Below, piece by piece: positions 8,681-19,832 of a stretch of 64,000 nt of DNA; positions within the stretch are counted from its first letter, which is position 1; each line of letters begins with the position of its first letter. The notes beneath the pieces are model-generated. The model did not search any database. It was not told where the DNA came from and was given only the letters and a program-made list of their open reading frames with translations. The position numbers and the translations under genes are program-made. The stretch is taken from NCBI GenBank assembly GCA_947504115.1, contig CANNGH010000002.1:310001-374000 (forward strand), read 5' to 3'. The DNA comes from an uncultured Sedimentitalea sp. (GTDB lineage: Bacteria; Pseudomonadota; Alphaproteobacteria; Rhodobacterales; Rhodobacteraceae).

Positions 8681-9775
8681 ATGCAGGACAACATGGCCGC
8701 GAAACGGCTGCCGGTGACAGGGGCCTTGTCCGATGCCGCCGATCAGACACGGGTGCCGCGTGCGCTGGATGCCATTGAAAAGGCGGCGATCATCGTGCGC
8801 CTGCTTCTCAACGAGGGTGCGGATCTTCCACTCGAGGATCTGCCCGACGACCTGCAGGTTCGCCTGACCCAGCAGATGGGGCGCATGGGGCTTGTCGACC
8901 GTGTGACGCTGGCGGCCGTGGTCCATGAATTCGCCGAGGCGCTGGATGGCATCGGACTGTCCTTTCCCCACGGGCTGGCCGGGGCGCTGACGGCGCTGGA
9001 CGGCAAGATCAGCGCACAGACCGCCGAACGCCTCCGCAAGGAGGCCGGAGTGCGCCAGGCGGGCGATCCGTGGGCGCGGTTACGAGCGTTGCCCGTCGCC
9101 GATCTCCGGGCGATTGCCGAGGCCGAAAGCATCGAGGTCGCCGCCGTTCTCCTGTCCAAGCTGGAAACGGCCAAGGCGGCCGAATTGCTTGGGACGCTGC
9201 CCGGTCCGCTGGCGCGGCGCATCACCTATGCGATCTCGCAGACCGGTGCGGTCACGCCGGCTGCGGTGGGGCGGATCGGTCTGTCGCTGGCCAGCCAGCT
9301 CGACCTCAAGCCGCTGCAGGCGTTCGAGCATGGTCCGGGCGAGCGGATCGGCGAAATCCTCAACCAGTCCGCCGCCGCCACACGCGACGACATGCTGACC
9401 GGGCTGGACGAGACCGACGCCGAATTCGCGCAGATCGTGCGCCGGACGATCTTTACCTTCGCGCATATTCCGGCACGGGTCGCGCCGCGCGACGTTCCCA
9501 AGGTGATCCGCGCCGTGGAGCAGGACGAACTGGTAACCGCGCTCGCCGGCGCTGCCGAGGATGCCGGCACGCAGGAGGCCGCGAATTTCCTGCTGGACAA
9601 CATGTCCACCCGCATGGCCGATTCTCTGCGCGACGAGATCGGCGAGAAAGGCCGGGTGCGCCCCCGCGACGCCGAATCCGCGATGACCGCCGTGATCGCG
9701 GCGATACGCCGGTTGCAGCAGGAGGGCGAAATAGATCTTGTGACGCCCGAGGACGAGACCGAAAGCCCGGAATGA
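8681..9775 (+). CDS. fliG: Flagellar motor switch protein FliG
   Basis: Part of the rotor ring (C-ring) under the flagellar MS ring, transmitting stator torque. The 364-residue product shows the three FliG regions: an N-terminal helical part (IEKAAIIVRLLLNEGADLPL near residue 29), a middle domain (about 110-220), and a C-terminal domain with FTFAHIPARVAPRDVPKVIRAVEQDELVTALAG, the region that meets the stator, followed by NMSTRMADSLRDEI. A longer frame begins at 8624, but the ATG at 8681 has AGAGG upstream and the extra residues look non-coding. No other flagellar gene is in the window, so fliG stands alone here. The acidic C-terminal tail (PEDETESPE) is short. Confidence 0.85.
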   Translation: MQDNMAAKRLPVTGALSDAADQTRVPRALDAIEKAAIIVRLLLNEGADLPLEDLPDDLQVRLTQQMGRMGLVDRVTLAAVVHEFAEALDGIGLSFPHGLAGALTALDGKISAQTAERLRKEAGVRQAGDPWARLRALPVADLRAIAEAESIEVAAVLLSKLETAKAAELLGTLPGPLARRITYAISQTGAVTPAAVGRIGLSLASQLDLKPLQAFEHGPGERIGEILNQSAAATRDDMLTGLDETDAEFAQIVRRTIFTFAHIPARVAPRDVPKVIRAVEQDELVTALAGAAEDAGTQEAANFLLDNMSTRMADSLRDEIGEKGRVRPRDAESAMTAVIAAIRRLQQEGEIDLVTPEDETESPE

Positions 9776-9924
9776 TGTGCCCACGGGGCCGATTGCCCGG
9801 AGCGGATGCCGTTCCTGCATCGGGGGGAGCGGGGCCGTTCGGGGTTGCCGACCGGCCCGCTTGTGATCGCCGGAGGCTGTCGGTATGTCTCGCGGCGTAA
9901 ATCCGCACCCTTGCTCGAGCCTTC

Positions 9925-10839
9925 ATGCCCAAAGACGCCATATCCCTGCCCCTGCGCGCGCGCTATTTTGCGGGCAACCTCTTTGTGCGGGGACTGATCG
10001 GACTGGCGGGGCTGGTTCCCTATCGTTGGCGGGTGCCGCTCATGGGGTGGCTCACCGCGCGGCTGGCGCCGCTGGCGGGTTATGACGACCGGGTGCGCGC
10101 CAACCTGGCGCTGGCCTGCCCCGACCTGCCCGAGGCGGAAATCCGGCGGCTGATCCGTGCCGTTCCCGACAATGCCGGGCGCACCATGATCGAGCTTTAC
10201 GCCGGGGGTCCCTTTCTTGAACGCGCGCGTGCCGCACCGATTTCCGGCCCCGGCCTGACGGCGCTGGAAGAGGCGCGCGCGTCCGGCCGCCCGGTGATCC
10301 TGATGTCGGGTCATTTCGGCAATTACATCGCGGCCCGCGCCAGTCTGATGGCCCGGGGATACCGGATGGGCGGATTGTATCGCCGCATGGCCAACCCCTA
10401 TTTCAACCGTCATTACGTGAACGCCCTGCTCGGGACCGGCCGCCCGATGTTCGAACAGGGACGGCGCGGCATGATGGAAATGGTGCGCCATCTCAAACAG
10501 GGCGGGATCATCGCCATCATCGGAGACCAGCACGTTCATGGCGGACGCGAGTTGCGTTTCTTCGGCCAGCCTGCGATGACGTCCGTGGTTCCGGCGGAAC
10601 TGGCGCTGAAATACGACGCCGCGCTGATCCCGGTCTATGCGATCCGACAGCCCGACGGATTGAATTTCCGGATCGAAATGCAGGCCGAGATCCGTCACAG
10701 CGACCCCGAAACCATGACGCAGACGATCAATGACGGGCTGGAGGCACTGGTGCGCGATCACATGGACCAATGGTTCTGGATACACCGGCGCTGGAAACCC
10801 TGGGGCAAGTTCGGCCTGCAGCCGGAAACCTCGGACTAG
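9925..10839 (+). CDS. Lipid A biosynthesis (LpxL/HtrB-like) acyltransferase
   Basis: A 304-residue, one-membrane-anchor acyltransferase of the LpxL/LpxM family, expected to move a secondary acyl chain onto lipid A (or a related lipid) at the inner membrane. It shows an N-terminal hydrophobic anchor (about residues 16-34), the catalytic histidine in GHFGNY (His130), a DQ motif at 201-202 within IIGDQHVHGG, and the C-terminal WFWIHRRWKP typical of the family. Oddly, the family HX4D/E motif reads HFGNYI: the acidic partner, Glu137 in E. coli LpxL, is Ile135 here. It may therefore be weak, altered in substrate, or a lysophospholipid or ornithine-lipid type acyltransferase. It starts 149 bp after fliG. 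Confidence 0.78.
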   Translation: MPKDAISLPLRARYFAGNLFVRGLIGLAGLVPYRWRVPLMGWLTARLAPLAGYDDRVRANLALACPDLPEAEIRRLIRAVPDNAGRTMIELYAGGPFLERARAAPISGPGLTALEEARASGRPVILMSGHFGNYIAARASLMARGYRMGGLYRRMANPYFNRHYVNALLGTGRPMFEQGRRGMMEMVRHLKQGGIIAIIGDQHVHGGRELRFFGQPAMTSVVPAELALKYDAALIPVYAIRQPDGLNFRIEMQAEIRHSDPETMTQTINDGLEALVRDHMDQWFWIHRRWKPWGKFGLQPETSD

Positions 10840-10851
10840 AGTGTTTCGGCT

Positions 10852-11565
10852 TTAACGCACCCGCGCCGCGGCCACGATCACACCCGGCCCCTCGCGCTGG
10901 ATCAGCACCACCGCCGGAGACGGGCCGGGCAGATCGGCGCTCAGATCCAGCGGCGCCTGTCCGTCCCATTCGTCCAGCACCTGCCACCCCTCGACCACGT
11001 TGGCGTAATCCAGATTGCGCCCGGCGTTTTCGCCTTCGGTGATCCGCGTATGACGCGACGGCGCATAGCGCACGAGGTGCACGAGGAACGTGCCATCGGG
11101 CAAGGCATCGAGCGCGCGCGCCTTCAGCCGCAGGGTCTGCCCCTCGCGCATCGCATGCAGCACCACCATCGCGGGACGCGCCCGATGGGCCATGATCCTG
11201 TCGGCCAGTTCCATGGGGCGCGCGCCCTCGATATCGTCCAGACCGTTCACGATGATCTGCGGTGTGTAGATCATGTTGCGCCCTGCCGCCTGCGCATAGG
11301 CCTTCTGACGAAGCGTGTAGGCGGGGTCGGCATAGATATCCTTCCAGCCGATATAGTCCCAGTAATCGACGTGCAGCGCCAGCGGGATCACATCGTCGCG
11401 CGCCGCCAGTTCGGCGATCATCGCATCCGCCGGCGGGCAGCTTGCGCAGCCTTGCGAGGTGAACAATTCGACGACAACGGGCGGCGGCGCTGCATCCTCC
11501 TGCGCGCGGGCAGCACCGCCAAGCAAGATGCAGAACGCGGCAAGAAAGGAAACAACGGGATTCAT
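10852..11565 (-). CDS. Secreted DUF1223 protein (thioredoxin-like)
   Basis: A 237-residue exported protein of unknown reaction. It begins with a signal peptide (MNPVVSFLAAFCILLGGA, cleavage probably after AARA) followed by VVVELFTSQGCASCPPADA, where CASC resembles a thioredoxin-type active site, and then YWDYIGWKDIYADP and YTPQIIVNG, all typical of the DUF1223 family. A periplasmic redox role is plausible but not established. The frame opens at 11628, but the ATG at 11565 is where the signal peptide starts. It converges on the acyltransferase gene (13-bp gap) and diverges from acnA across 207 bp. Confidence 0.85.
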   Translation of the reverse strand: MNPVVSFLAAFCILLGGAARAQEDAAPPPVVVELFTSQGCASCPPADAMIAELAARDDVIPLALHVDYWDYIGWKDIYADPAYTLRQKAYAQAAGRNMIYTPQIIVNGLDDIEGARPMELADRIMAHRARPAMVVLHAMREGQTLRLKARALDALPDGTFLVHLVRYAPSRHTRITEGENAGRNLDYANVVEGWQVLDEWDGQAPLDLSADLPGPSPAVVLIQREGPGVIVAAARVR

Positions 11566-11772
11566 ACGGTCGGCTCGCCTTTGCTGGTCAGACGGGTCTA
11601 GCCATGTGCCATGGAAATGACCAATCAACCTTTGTTGAGGATCAAACCTGCCCGAAAACAGTGTGCAATGGTATACAAAAGGACGCAGATGGCTGGAATG
11701 CTATTGAATACGCTCCGTTCCTGATGCAGATAACAGCCAGCGACATCCCCTCAACCCCAAGGGAGGCCAGAC

Positions 11773-14553
<2,781 letters not shown>

Positions 14554-14565
14554 TCCATCAAGTAA

Positions 14566-14598
14566 AAACGCCTGCCGGACATCATCCGGCAGGCGTTT
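14566..14598 (+). terminator. Hairpin after acnA
   Basis: A perfect 14-bp inverted repeat (14566-14579 with 14585-14598) around a five-base loop, beginning 13 bases after the acnA stop. The outermost pairs are A-T, giving AAA before and TTT after the stem. It fits a terminator for acnA and could also work on the opposite strand. Confidence 0.8.
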
Positions 14599-14624
14599 CG
14601 CGTGTCTGAAATTCTTGATTGCTT

Positions 14625-14658
14625 AAACCCGAAGCCCTGCATGGGCCTCGGGTTTTTT
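14625..14658 (+). terminator. Second hairpin between acnA and ask
   Basis: Stem 14625-14637 with 14643-14655, one A-C mismatch, five-base loop, followed on the plus strand by a run of six T (14653-14658). This is the classic Rho-independent form for acnA read-through. On the minus strand it lies five bases past the ask stop and has only a short T run, so it may be bidirectional. Confidence 0.8.
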
Positions 14659-14662
14659 CGCG

Positions 14663-16096
14663 TCAGGCGGCGCGGGATAACGCCTTCTGGTCGTCTTCGA
14701 TGAACGCCTTGTGCAGCGCCTTGATCACCGGTTTCAGCGCCTCGCGGTCCACGACGAACTGCACGTCCACATTGCGCGGCCCCTGGCTCGCGCCGAGCGC
14801 CTCGCATCCGGCATCCCCGATCGCGAGCAAACCGCGGGTCAGCACCGACAGACCGTTCAGATCGCGCCCGATGGCCGAGGCCATCGCGAGCGTGCGCGAG
14901 GATATCTTGGCCGCAGGGAACCGCGCCGCGATGTCCTTTTCGACGCGGCGCATGGTTTTCAGCGAACTGTCCACGTAATGCGTGATCGTGTTGGCATTGG
15001 AGACCTTGGAGACGATCCGCACGTCATGGCGCGTCAGCACGTCGAGAATGGCGGAATCATACCCTTTGACCCCGACCATATCCTGCTCGAACACCTCCAG
15101 CGCGATGATGTCCAGACCGGTCACGATCTCGACCGCGGGTTCGGTCGCGGGCTGATCGTCGATCAGCGTTCCGGGGTCTTTGGGTTCGAACGCGTTGGTG
15201 ACACGCAGGGGCACATCGGCCTGCCGCAGCGTCTTAGCGGCGCTGGGGTGGATCGCCTCCATCCCCATGTTCGACAACTGGTCGGCCACGTCGTAGTTCG
15301 CCCGCCCCAGCTTGCGCACCGCGTCCGCGCCGACAAGGTTGGGGTCGGCGGAGGACAGGTGGAATTCCTTGTGAATGATCGCCTCGCGCGCACCGGTCAG
15401 GGCGGCAAGTTTCGAGAATGTCACCTCCGAATAACCGCGATCGAATTCCTGCATCAGACCTTCGGCGCATTGCGCATAGCCGGTCACGATGGGAATCTCG
15501 CTGGCGGTGTCGATGCCTTCCATCGCGCCCAATATGCGCTGCTCGAGGCTGACGCCACCATCGTCGCGCCAGCCGGAAAGATCGACGAAACGCGCGTCCA
15601 CCCCGGCCCGCTGCAACATCAATGTCGTGACGAAGGCGGAATGCGCCTCGCCCAGCCCGGCGAGAAGTTCGCGGATCTGCGCCATGTGTTCGGCAAGACG
15701 GAAATGCCCGTAGGAACACAGGCGCTGCAGGTCGATCAGGCAGTTGCGTGCGCCCTCGATCCGTTCCTGCACGAAGTCGTTGGCCTGCGAAATATCGGCG
15801 GGATGTTCCAGCACCGCGCAATGGGCATCGACCATCGCCACGTTCACGCGGGTCAGCGCGTCATGCCAGCCGTGATGGTTGTCGGCATTGGTGAACTCGC
15901 CGTAAACGCCGGGCTTGCCGCTTTTCTTGTGCTCCAACAGCAGGTTGCTGATGCCGCCAAAGGCTGACACCACGAAGATGCGGCCATAGAGATCGGCGCC
16001 CGTGCGGTCCCCGATGAACAGCGTGTCGCGCAATTCGTTGATCCGCGACATCGAAGTGCCACCGATTTTTTCGACTGTATGGTTAGGTTGGGTCAT
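14663..16096 (-). CDS. ask: Ectoine-specific aspartate kinase
   Basis: Phosphorylates aspartate, the first step of the route to aspartate semialdehyde and ectoine. The 477-residue protein has the kinase start HTVEKIGGTSMSR, in which KIGGTS replaces the KFGGTS of ordinary aspartokinases, a hallmark of the Ask_Ect group. The C-terminal ACT regulatory domains are present (MVGVKGYDSAILDVL near residue 350 onward). The ATG at 16096 is four bases after the ectC stop and in operon position ectA-ectB-ectC-ask. A dedicated, feedback-resistant kinase is the known reason for this linkage. Confidence 0.93.
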   Translation of the reverse strand: MTQPNHTVEKIGGTSMSRINELRDTLFIGDRTGADLYGRIFVVSAFGGISNLLLEHKKSGKPGVYGEFTNADNHHGWHDALTRVNVAMVDAHCAVLEHPADISQANDFVQERIEGARNCLIDLQRLCSYGHFRLAEHMAQIRELLAGLGEAHSAFVTTLMLQRAGVDARFVDLSGWRDDGGVSLEQRILGAMEGIDTASEIPIVTGYAQCAEGLMQEFDRGYSEVTFSKLAALTGAREAIIHKEFHLSSADPNLVGADAVRKLGRANYDVADQLSNMGMEAIHPSAAKTLRQADVPLRVTNAFEPKDPGTLIDDQPATEPAVEIVTGLDIIALEVFEQDMVGVKGYDSAILDVLTRHDVRIVSKVSNANTITHYVDSSLKTMRRVEKDIAARFPAAKISSRTLAMASAIGRDLNGLSVLTRGLLAIGDAGCEALGASQGPRNVDVQFVVDREALKPVIKALHKAFIEDDQKALSRAA

Positions 16097-16100
16097 TATG

Positions 16101-16496
16101 TTAACTGGCTGTTTCCCCTGCTGGCGCGTAAGAGCCATCTTCACGATGCACTTCGGTGCCGGTGACCGGCGGGTTGAAGACGCAGGCCATGACCAGCTCT
16201 TCCTCGGCGCGCAGAATATGTTTGTCGTTCAGGTTCAGCGCATACATCACGCCGGGACGGATCTCGTGGGTCTCTCCGGTACCCAGATCGGTGATCGAGC
16301 CCTTGCCCGACATGCAATAGACGCTTTCGAAGTGATGCTTGTAATGGAACTGATGCTCGGATCCGGCGGCAAGCGTGGTGATGTGGAACGAGAACCCCAT
16401 TCCATCATCCGCCAGCAACATCCGCACCGAGGTCCATTCAGCATCCGCCACGGCCTTGTCGGTGTTCTTCAGGTCGTTGAAATCACGTACAATCAT
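16101..16496 (-). CDS. ectC: L-ectoine synthase
   Basis: Closes N-gamma-acetyl-diaminobutyrate into the cyclic osmolyte ectoine. A cupin of 131 residues, normal for the family, starting MIVRDFNDLKNTD. The metal and substrate residues lie in FHYKHHFESVYCMSGKG (His, Glu, Tyr) and in ALNLNDKHILRA. The C-terminus (PAGETAS) is short. It lies five bases after ectB and four before ask. No ectD hydroxylase follows, so this cluster by itself gives ectoine, not hydroxyectoine. Confidence 0.96.
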   Translation of the reverse strand: MIVRDFNDLKNTDKAVADAEWTSVRMLLADDGMGFSFHITTLAAGSEHQFHYKHHFESVYCMSGKGSITDLGTGETHEIRPGVMYALNLNDKHILRAEEELVMACVFNPPVTGTEVHREDGSYAPAGETAS

Positions 16497-16501
16497 TTCT
16501 C

Positions 16502-17794
16502 TTACTCCGCCGCAACACGGTGTTTCGCGGTCACGTCACGGGCCGCTTCGACCATGAGCGACAGACCCTTGCTGAAGATGTCGCGCGGCGTCGTCAGCGG
16601 TGCCAGCACCTTGACCACCTCGTCGTCGGAGCCCGAGGTTTCGATCACCAGCCCGTTCTCGTAGGCTTGGGCACAGATCTCGCCCGCGAGTTCGCCACTG
16701 CCGACATCGACGCCCTGCATCAGGCCGCGCCCTTTCAGCCGTGCGCCGGGAACCATGTCGGCCACCTCTTGCAGCGCATCGCTCAGGATGACGGACTTCT
16801 CGGCCAGTTCCTTTTCGAATGCGTCGTTCGACCAGAATTTCTCGATCGCGACGCGCGCGGTGACGAAGGCGTGGGTGTTGCCGCGGAACGTGCCGTTATG
16901 TTCGGCGGGGCCGAAAACGTCATGTTCGGGGCGTACCAGCGTCAACGCCAGCGGCAGGCCGAACCCGGAAATCGACTTGGCCATCGCGATCACATCGGGC
17001 TGGACGTCCATTCCTTCGAACGAGAAGAACGTGCCGGTGCGGCCGCATCCCGCCTGAATATCGTCGATGATCAGCAGCGCGCCGTGTTCCTTGGCCAGCT
17101 TGGCCACACGCTCGATCCATTCGCGGCGCGCGGCGTTCAACCCGCCCTCGCCTTGAACGGTTTCCAGCATGATCGCCGCCGGCGCGTCCACGCCCGACGA
17201 GGAATCGCTCAGCATCGCCTCGAGATAATCGGCGGTGTCGGTGCCATCGCCCAGGAACATGTCGTAGGGCATGCGGGTCACGCCGCTCAGTTCGGCCGCC
17301 GCGCCACCGCGGTGATAGCCGTTGCCGGTTGCCGCCAGCGCGCCCATCGTCACGCCGTGAAATCCGTTGGTGAAGGCGATGATGTTTGTGCGCCCCGTGG
17401 ACTTGCGGGCGATCTTCATCGCCGCCTCGACGGCGTTGGCGCCGGTCGGGCCGGTGAACATCACCTTGTGGTCCATCTTGCGCGGTTCCAGGATATGCGT
17501 TTCGAACGCCGTCAAGAAGCCGCCCTTGGCATCGCTGTGAAAGTCCAGCCCATGGGCCAGACCGTCATTCGAGATATGTTCGATCAGCGCCGCCTTCATG
17601 TCGGGATCGTTGTGGCCATAGTTCAACGAGGAACAGCCAGCCAGAAAGTCGATATATTCCTTGCCATCTTCATCGGTCATCACCGATCCGGCCCCCTTGA
17701 CGAAGGTCGCGGGTATGCTGCGGCAATAAGAGCGCGCGTCGCTTTCACGTCGCTCATAGATGGAGACAGGATTATTGGTCATGTTCGTAGACAT
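16502..17794 (-). CDS. ectB: Diaminobutyrate--2-oxoglutarate transaminase
   Basis: PLP enzyme turning aspartate semialdehyde into 2,4-diaminobutyrate with glutamate as amino donor. The 430-residue class III aminotransferase starts MSTNMTNNPVSIYERRESDA. It shows the glycine-rich PLP region FTGPTGANAVEAAMK, the Asp in LLIIDDIQAGCGRTG and the PLP lysine in AMAKSISGFGLP. The frame extends to 17947 but the ATG at 17794 has AAAGGAA five bases upstream and fits family starts. It begins 46 bp after the ectA stop. Confidence 0.96.
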   Translation of the reverse strand: MSTNMTNNPVSIYERRESDARSYCRSIPATFVKGAGSVMTDEDGKEYIDFLAGCSSLNYGHNDPDMKAALIEHISNDGLAHGLDFHSDAKGGFLTAFETHILEPRKMDHKVMFTGPTGANAVEAAMKIARKSTGRTNIIAFTNGFHGVTMGALAATGNGYHRGGAAAELSGVTRMPYDMFLGDGTDTADYLEAMLSDSSSGVDAPAAIMLETVQGEGGLNAARREWIERVAKLAKEHGALLIIDDIQAGCGRTGTFFSFEGMDVQPDVIAMAKSISGFGLPLALTLVRPEHDVFGPAEHNGTFRGNTHAFVTARVAIEKFWSNDAFEKELAEKSVILSDALQEVADMVPGARLKGRGLMQGVDVGSGELAGEICAQAYENGLVIETSGSDDEVVKVLAPLTTPRDIFSKGLSLMVEAARDVTAKHRVAAE

Positions 17795-17840
17795 GTGGTT
17801 TCCTTTCGTAGGAATACGTACAAGCAGTGTTGGGGCGGGA

Positions 17841-18374
17841 TCAGGCGGCCTGTGCCAGCTTGACCTCTTCGGGCAGGGCAATGGTGACCATATGTTCGGT
17901 GTCGTGCCGTCCGCCGAAATGCGCCTCGCGCTTGTAATGGGGTTCATCCGTCAACGTGCCGCCGATCTCTTCGGCAAAGCTGCGGAACAGCGCCCAGGAG
18001 GCGTCGTTGTCGGAGGTGATCGTGGTCTTGAGTTCGGTCGCGTCACTGCATTCGTCGCGATTCACGAGATGCTCCAGCATCTTGCGGCCAAGGCCGCAGC
18101 CGCGCGCGTCGGGACTGACAGCGACCTGCCAGACAAAGAACGCATTGCTGTCGGGAATCATGTGTCCCGAAATCCAGCCCAGAATCTTGCCGTCTTCTTC
18201 CGCGACCACGCAGGTGTCGCTGAAATGGTCGGCCTGCACCAGATTGCAATACATGGAGTTTTCGTCGAGCGGCTTGCACATGCGCACAAGCTCCCAGATA
18301 TCGGCCCCGTCCTCCGCGGTCGGTTTGCGCAGGAGGGGCTTGCGGGTTCGGGGCTTATCAATGTCTTTCGGCAT
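17841..18374 (-). CDS. ectA: Diaminobutyrate acetyltransferase
   Basis: First committed step of ectoine synthesis: transfers acetyl from acetyl-CoA to the gamma amino group of diaminobutyrate. The 177-residue GNAT-fold protein has RKPTAEDGADIWELVR near its start, FFVWQVAVSPDARGCGLGRKML (acetyl-CoA loop, about 90-110) and FAEEIGG toward the C-terminus. First gene of the operon, with AGAGG before the ATG. A promoter with a palindromic spacer lies just upstream and the MarR-type gene ectR is divergent, so repression by EctR under low salt is likely. Confidence 0.95.
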   Translation of the reverse strand: MPKDIDKPRTRKPLLRKPTAEDGADIWELVRMCKPLDENSMYCNLVQADHFSDTCVVAEEDGKILGWISGHMIPDSNAFFVWQVAVSPDARGCGLGRKMLEHLVNRDECSDATELKTTITSDNDASWALFRSFAEEIGGTLTDEPHYKREAHFGGRHDTEHMVTIALPEEVKLAQAA

Positions 18375-18406
18375 GGTCTCAAGTACCTCTTTTTCATTTG
18401 ATTGAC

Positions 18407-18438
18407 TAAGTAGCGCCTTGAAGGCGCACTTTCAAGGC
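18407..18438 (-). promoter_or_regulatory. ectA promoter with palindromic spacer (putative EctR operator)
   Basis: Read on the minus strand: -35-like TTGAAA (18435-18430), a 17-base spacer, and -10-like TACTTA (18412-18407), which would place the transcript start near 18400, about 26 bases before the ectA ATG. The spacer contains a perfect palindrome with 7-bp arms around one base (18413-18427). A second inverted repeat, GCCTTGAA / TTCAAGGC (18415-18422 and 18431-18438), overlaps the -35. A repressor bound here would block RNA polymerase. EctR binding at such a dyad is known in methylotrophs; here it is inferred. Confidence 0.65.
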
Positions 18439-18601
18439 TCTAAGCATATCCTGACCAATATTACGTAAGACATTGTTTTCATTATATAATATTCGCAACA
18501 ATCGATCCTTTCCCGAAGGAAGCACGCTGTTTAACCCGTTGATTGGCAATGCATTTCCTGCTATCAAAAGCGCTGTTATTCCCCATGCGACAATTGATCC
18601 C

Positions 18602-19132
18602 ATGACACAGCCGTCCCAGAATCGCACCAATGACAGCCTGATCGCGCTGCGCCGCATCCTGCGCGCGACCGAGCTTTACGAACGCAAGCTGGCGCATGCC
18701 GCCGGTCTGTCGCCGCCGCAACTGCGGGTCCTGCAGATCGTCGCCGAAAAGCCCGACGATGGCGCCACGCCCAAGGCGCTGTCGGTGCAGATGGGGGTGA
18801 CGCAGGCCACCGTCACCGCGCTGGTGGATCGGCTGGTGCGCCACGGCATGGTCACGCGGGTGCCGTCGCAGACCGATCGCCGCCAGATCAACGTGATGAT
18901 CACGCCGAGCGGCCTCGCTGCCGTCGAAAGCGCACCGGACGCCTTGCAACTGCAATATGTCGCCGCATTCGAGAATCTCGAGGATTGGGAACAGGCGCAA
19001 CTGGTCTCGTCGCTGGAACGGGTCGCGGCGATGCTGAATGCCGGAGATATCGACGCCTCGCCCGTCCTTGCCGTGCGCGATATCCGCCATGGCGATCAGT
19101 GGCCCGAGACGAAACCGCGCGGCAAGCCCTGA
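18602..19132 (+). CDS. ectR: MarR family regulator of ectoine genes
   Basis: A 176-residue MarR-type winged-helix repressor divergent from ectA. The wing-helix core is visible: PPQLRVLQIVAE, ATPKALSVQMGVTQATVTALVDRLV (recognition helix, about residues 60-85), then RVPSQTDRRQINVMITPSG (the wing). The frame runs from 18473, but the first 43 codons lie in AT-rich upstream DNA; the ATG at 18602 fits EctR lengths (about 180 residues). Its position next to ectABC-ask and the palindromes in the shared 227-bp gap support the name. It ends six bases from the convergent ccmG stop. Confidence 0.88.
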   Translation: MTQPSQNRTNDSLIALRRILRATELYERKLAHAAGLSPPQLRVLQIVAEKPDDGATPKALSVQMGVTQATVTALVDRLVRHGMVTRVPSQTDRRQINVMITPSGLAAVESAPDALQLQYVAAFENLEDWEQAQLVSSLERVAAMLNAGDIDASPVLAVRDIRHGDQWPETKPRGKP

Positions 19133-19138
19133 GCGGGA

Positions 19139-19681
19139 TCAGTTCGCGCCTGCCTCCTGCAAGGCAGGGCGCAGCGTGTCCTCGATCACGCGCTGGGTGA
19201 TCGGCCCGGCGAAACGCAGGCGGATCGTGCCGTCGCCGTCGATCACATAGGTTTCGGGCACGCCGTAAACGCCCCAGTCCAGCGCCATCCGCCCCGCGTC
19301 ATCGACGCCGATGGCGGTATAGGGGTCGCCCAGTTCGGCCAGGAACCCCTCTGCGTTGGCGGGTTTGTCCTTGTAGTTGACGCCGTAGATCGGGATGCCC
19401 TCGGCCGCCAGCGCGTCGAGATTGGGATGCTCGACCCGGCAGGGCGCACACCAACTGGCCCAGAAATTCACCAGTTTCACGTTGCCGTCGCGCAGCGTGG
19501 CGTCGTCGAACGTGGTCTTGCCCGACATCGGTGTGACCACAACCGCCGGGGCCTGTTGCCCGATCCGCGCCGATGGCAGGGCGTCGGGATCGTCGCGCAT
19601 CATGCCGACAGCAGCCAGAATCACGAAGCCCGCGAACAGGGCCGGCGGAATGATCATCATCGGAGAGATTTTTCTAGCCAT
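19139..19681 (-). CDS. ccmG: Thiol:disulfide interchange protein CcmG/DsbE
   Basis: Membrane-anchored periplasmic thioredoxin that reduces apocytochrome c cysteines for haem attachment. The 180-residue protein has one N-terminal membrane segment (about residues 10-28) and the active site WCAPC in NFWASWCAPCRVEHPN (about 70-85), followed by the family cis-proline region (YGVPETYVID). The ATG overlaps the end of ccmD by eight bases. It closes the yajC-secDF-ccm gene series. Confidence 0.93.
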   Translation of the reverse strand: MARKISPMMIIPPALFAGFVILAAVGMMRDDPDALPSARIGQQAPAVVVTPMSGKTTFDDATLRDGNVKLVNFWASWCAPCRVEHPNLDALAAEGIPIYGVNYKDKPANAEGFLAELGDPYTAIGVDDAGRMALDWGVYGVPETYVIDGDGTIRLRFAGPITQRVIEDTLRPALQEAGAN

Positions 19682-19832
19682 TGCGCCTTATCCGTTCTTC
19701 CAGTTTCCGCATCTCCGCCCGCACCTTGCGCCCGCGCCACAGCGACAACGCCACCAGAGCGGCCAGCAGCACGATCGTCGCACCATAGGCCGACAACACC
19801 GTGTCGCCGTATTTGCCGAGATCGGGCATCAT
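19674..19832 (-). CDS. ccmD: Haem exporter accessory protein CcmD
   Basis: A 52-residue membrane peptide that helps release haem-loaded CcmE from the CcmABC complex. It starts MMPDLGKYGDTVLSAYG, has a single membrane segment (about residues 12-31) and a basic tail RKVRAEMRKLEERIRRN, all typical of CcmD. The first ATG (19832) overlaps the ccmC stop as ATGA; a start one codon later is equally possible. The stop overlaps ccmG by eight bases. It is short enough to be missed by simple gene finders. Confidence 0.88.
   Translation of the reverse strand: MMPDLGKYGDTVLSAYGATIVLLAALVALSLWRGRKVRAEMRKLEERIRRNG

Noticed and set aside
11566-11772. acnA promoter with TATACA at about 11672-11677
   Set aside because: A -10-like hexamer is visible but no matching -35 at a proper distance, so it is not reported as a feature.
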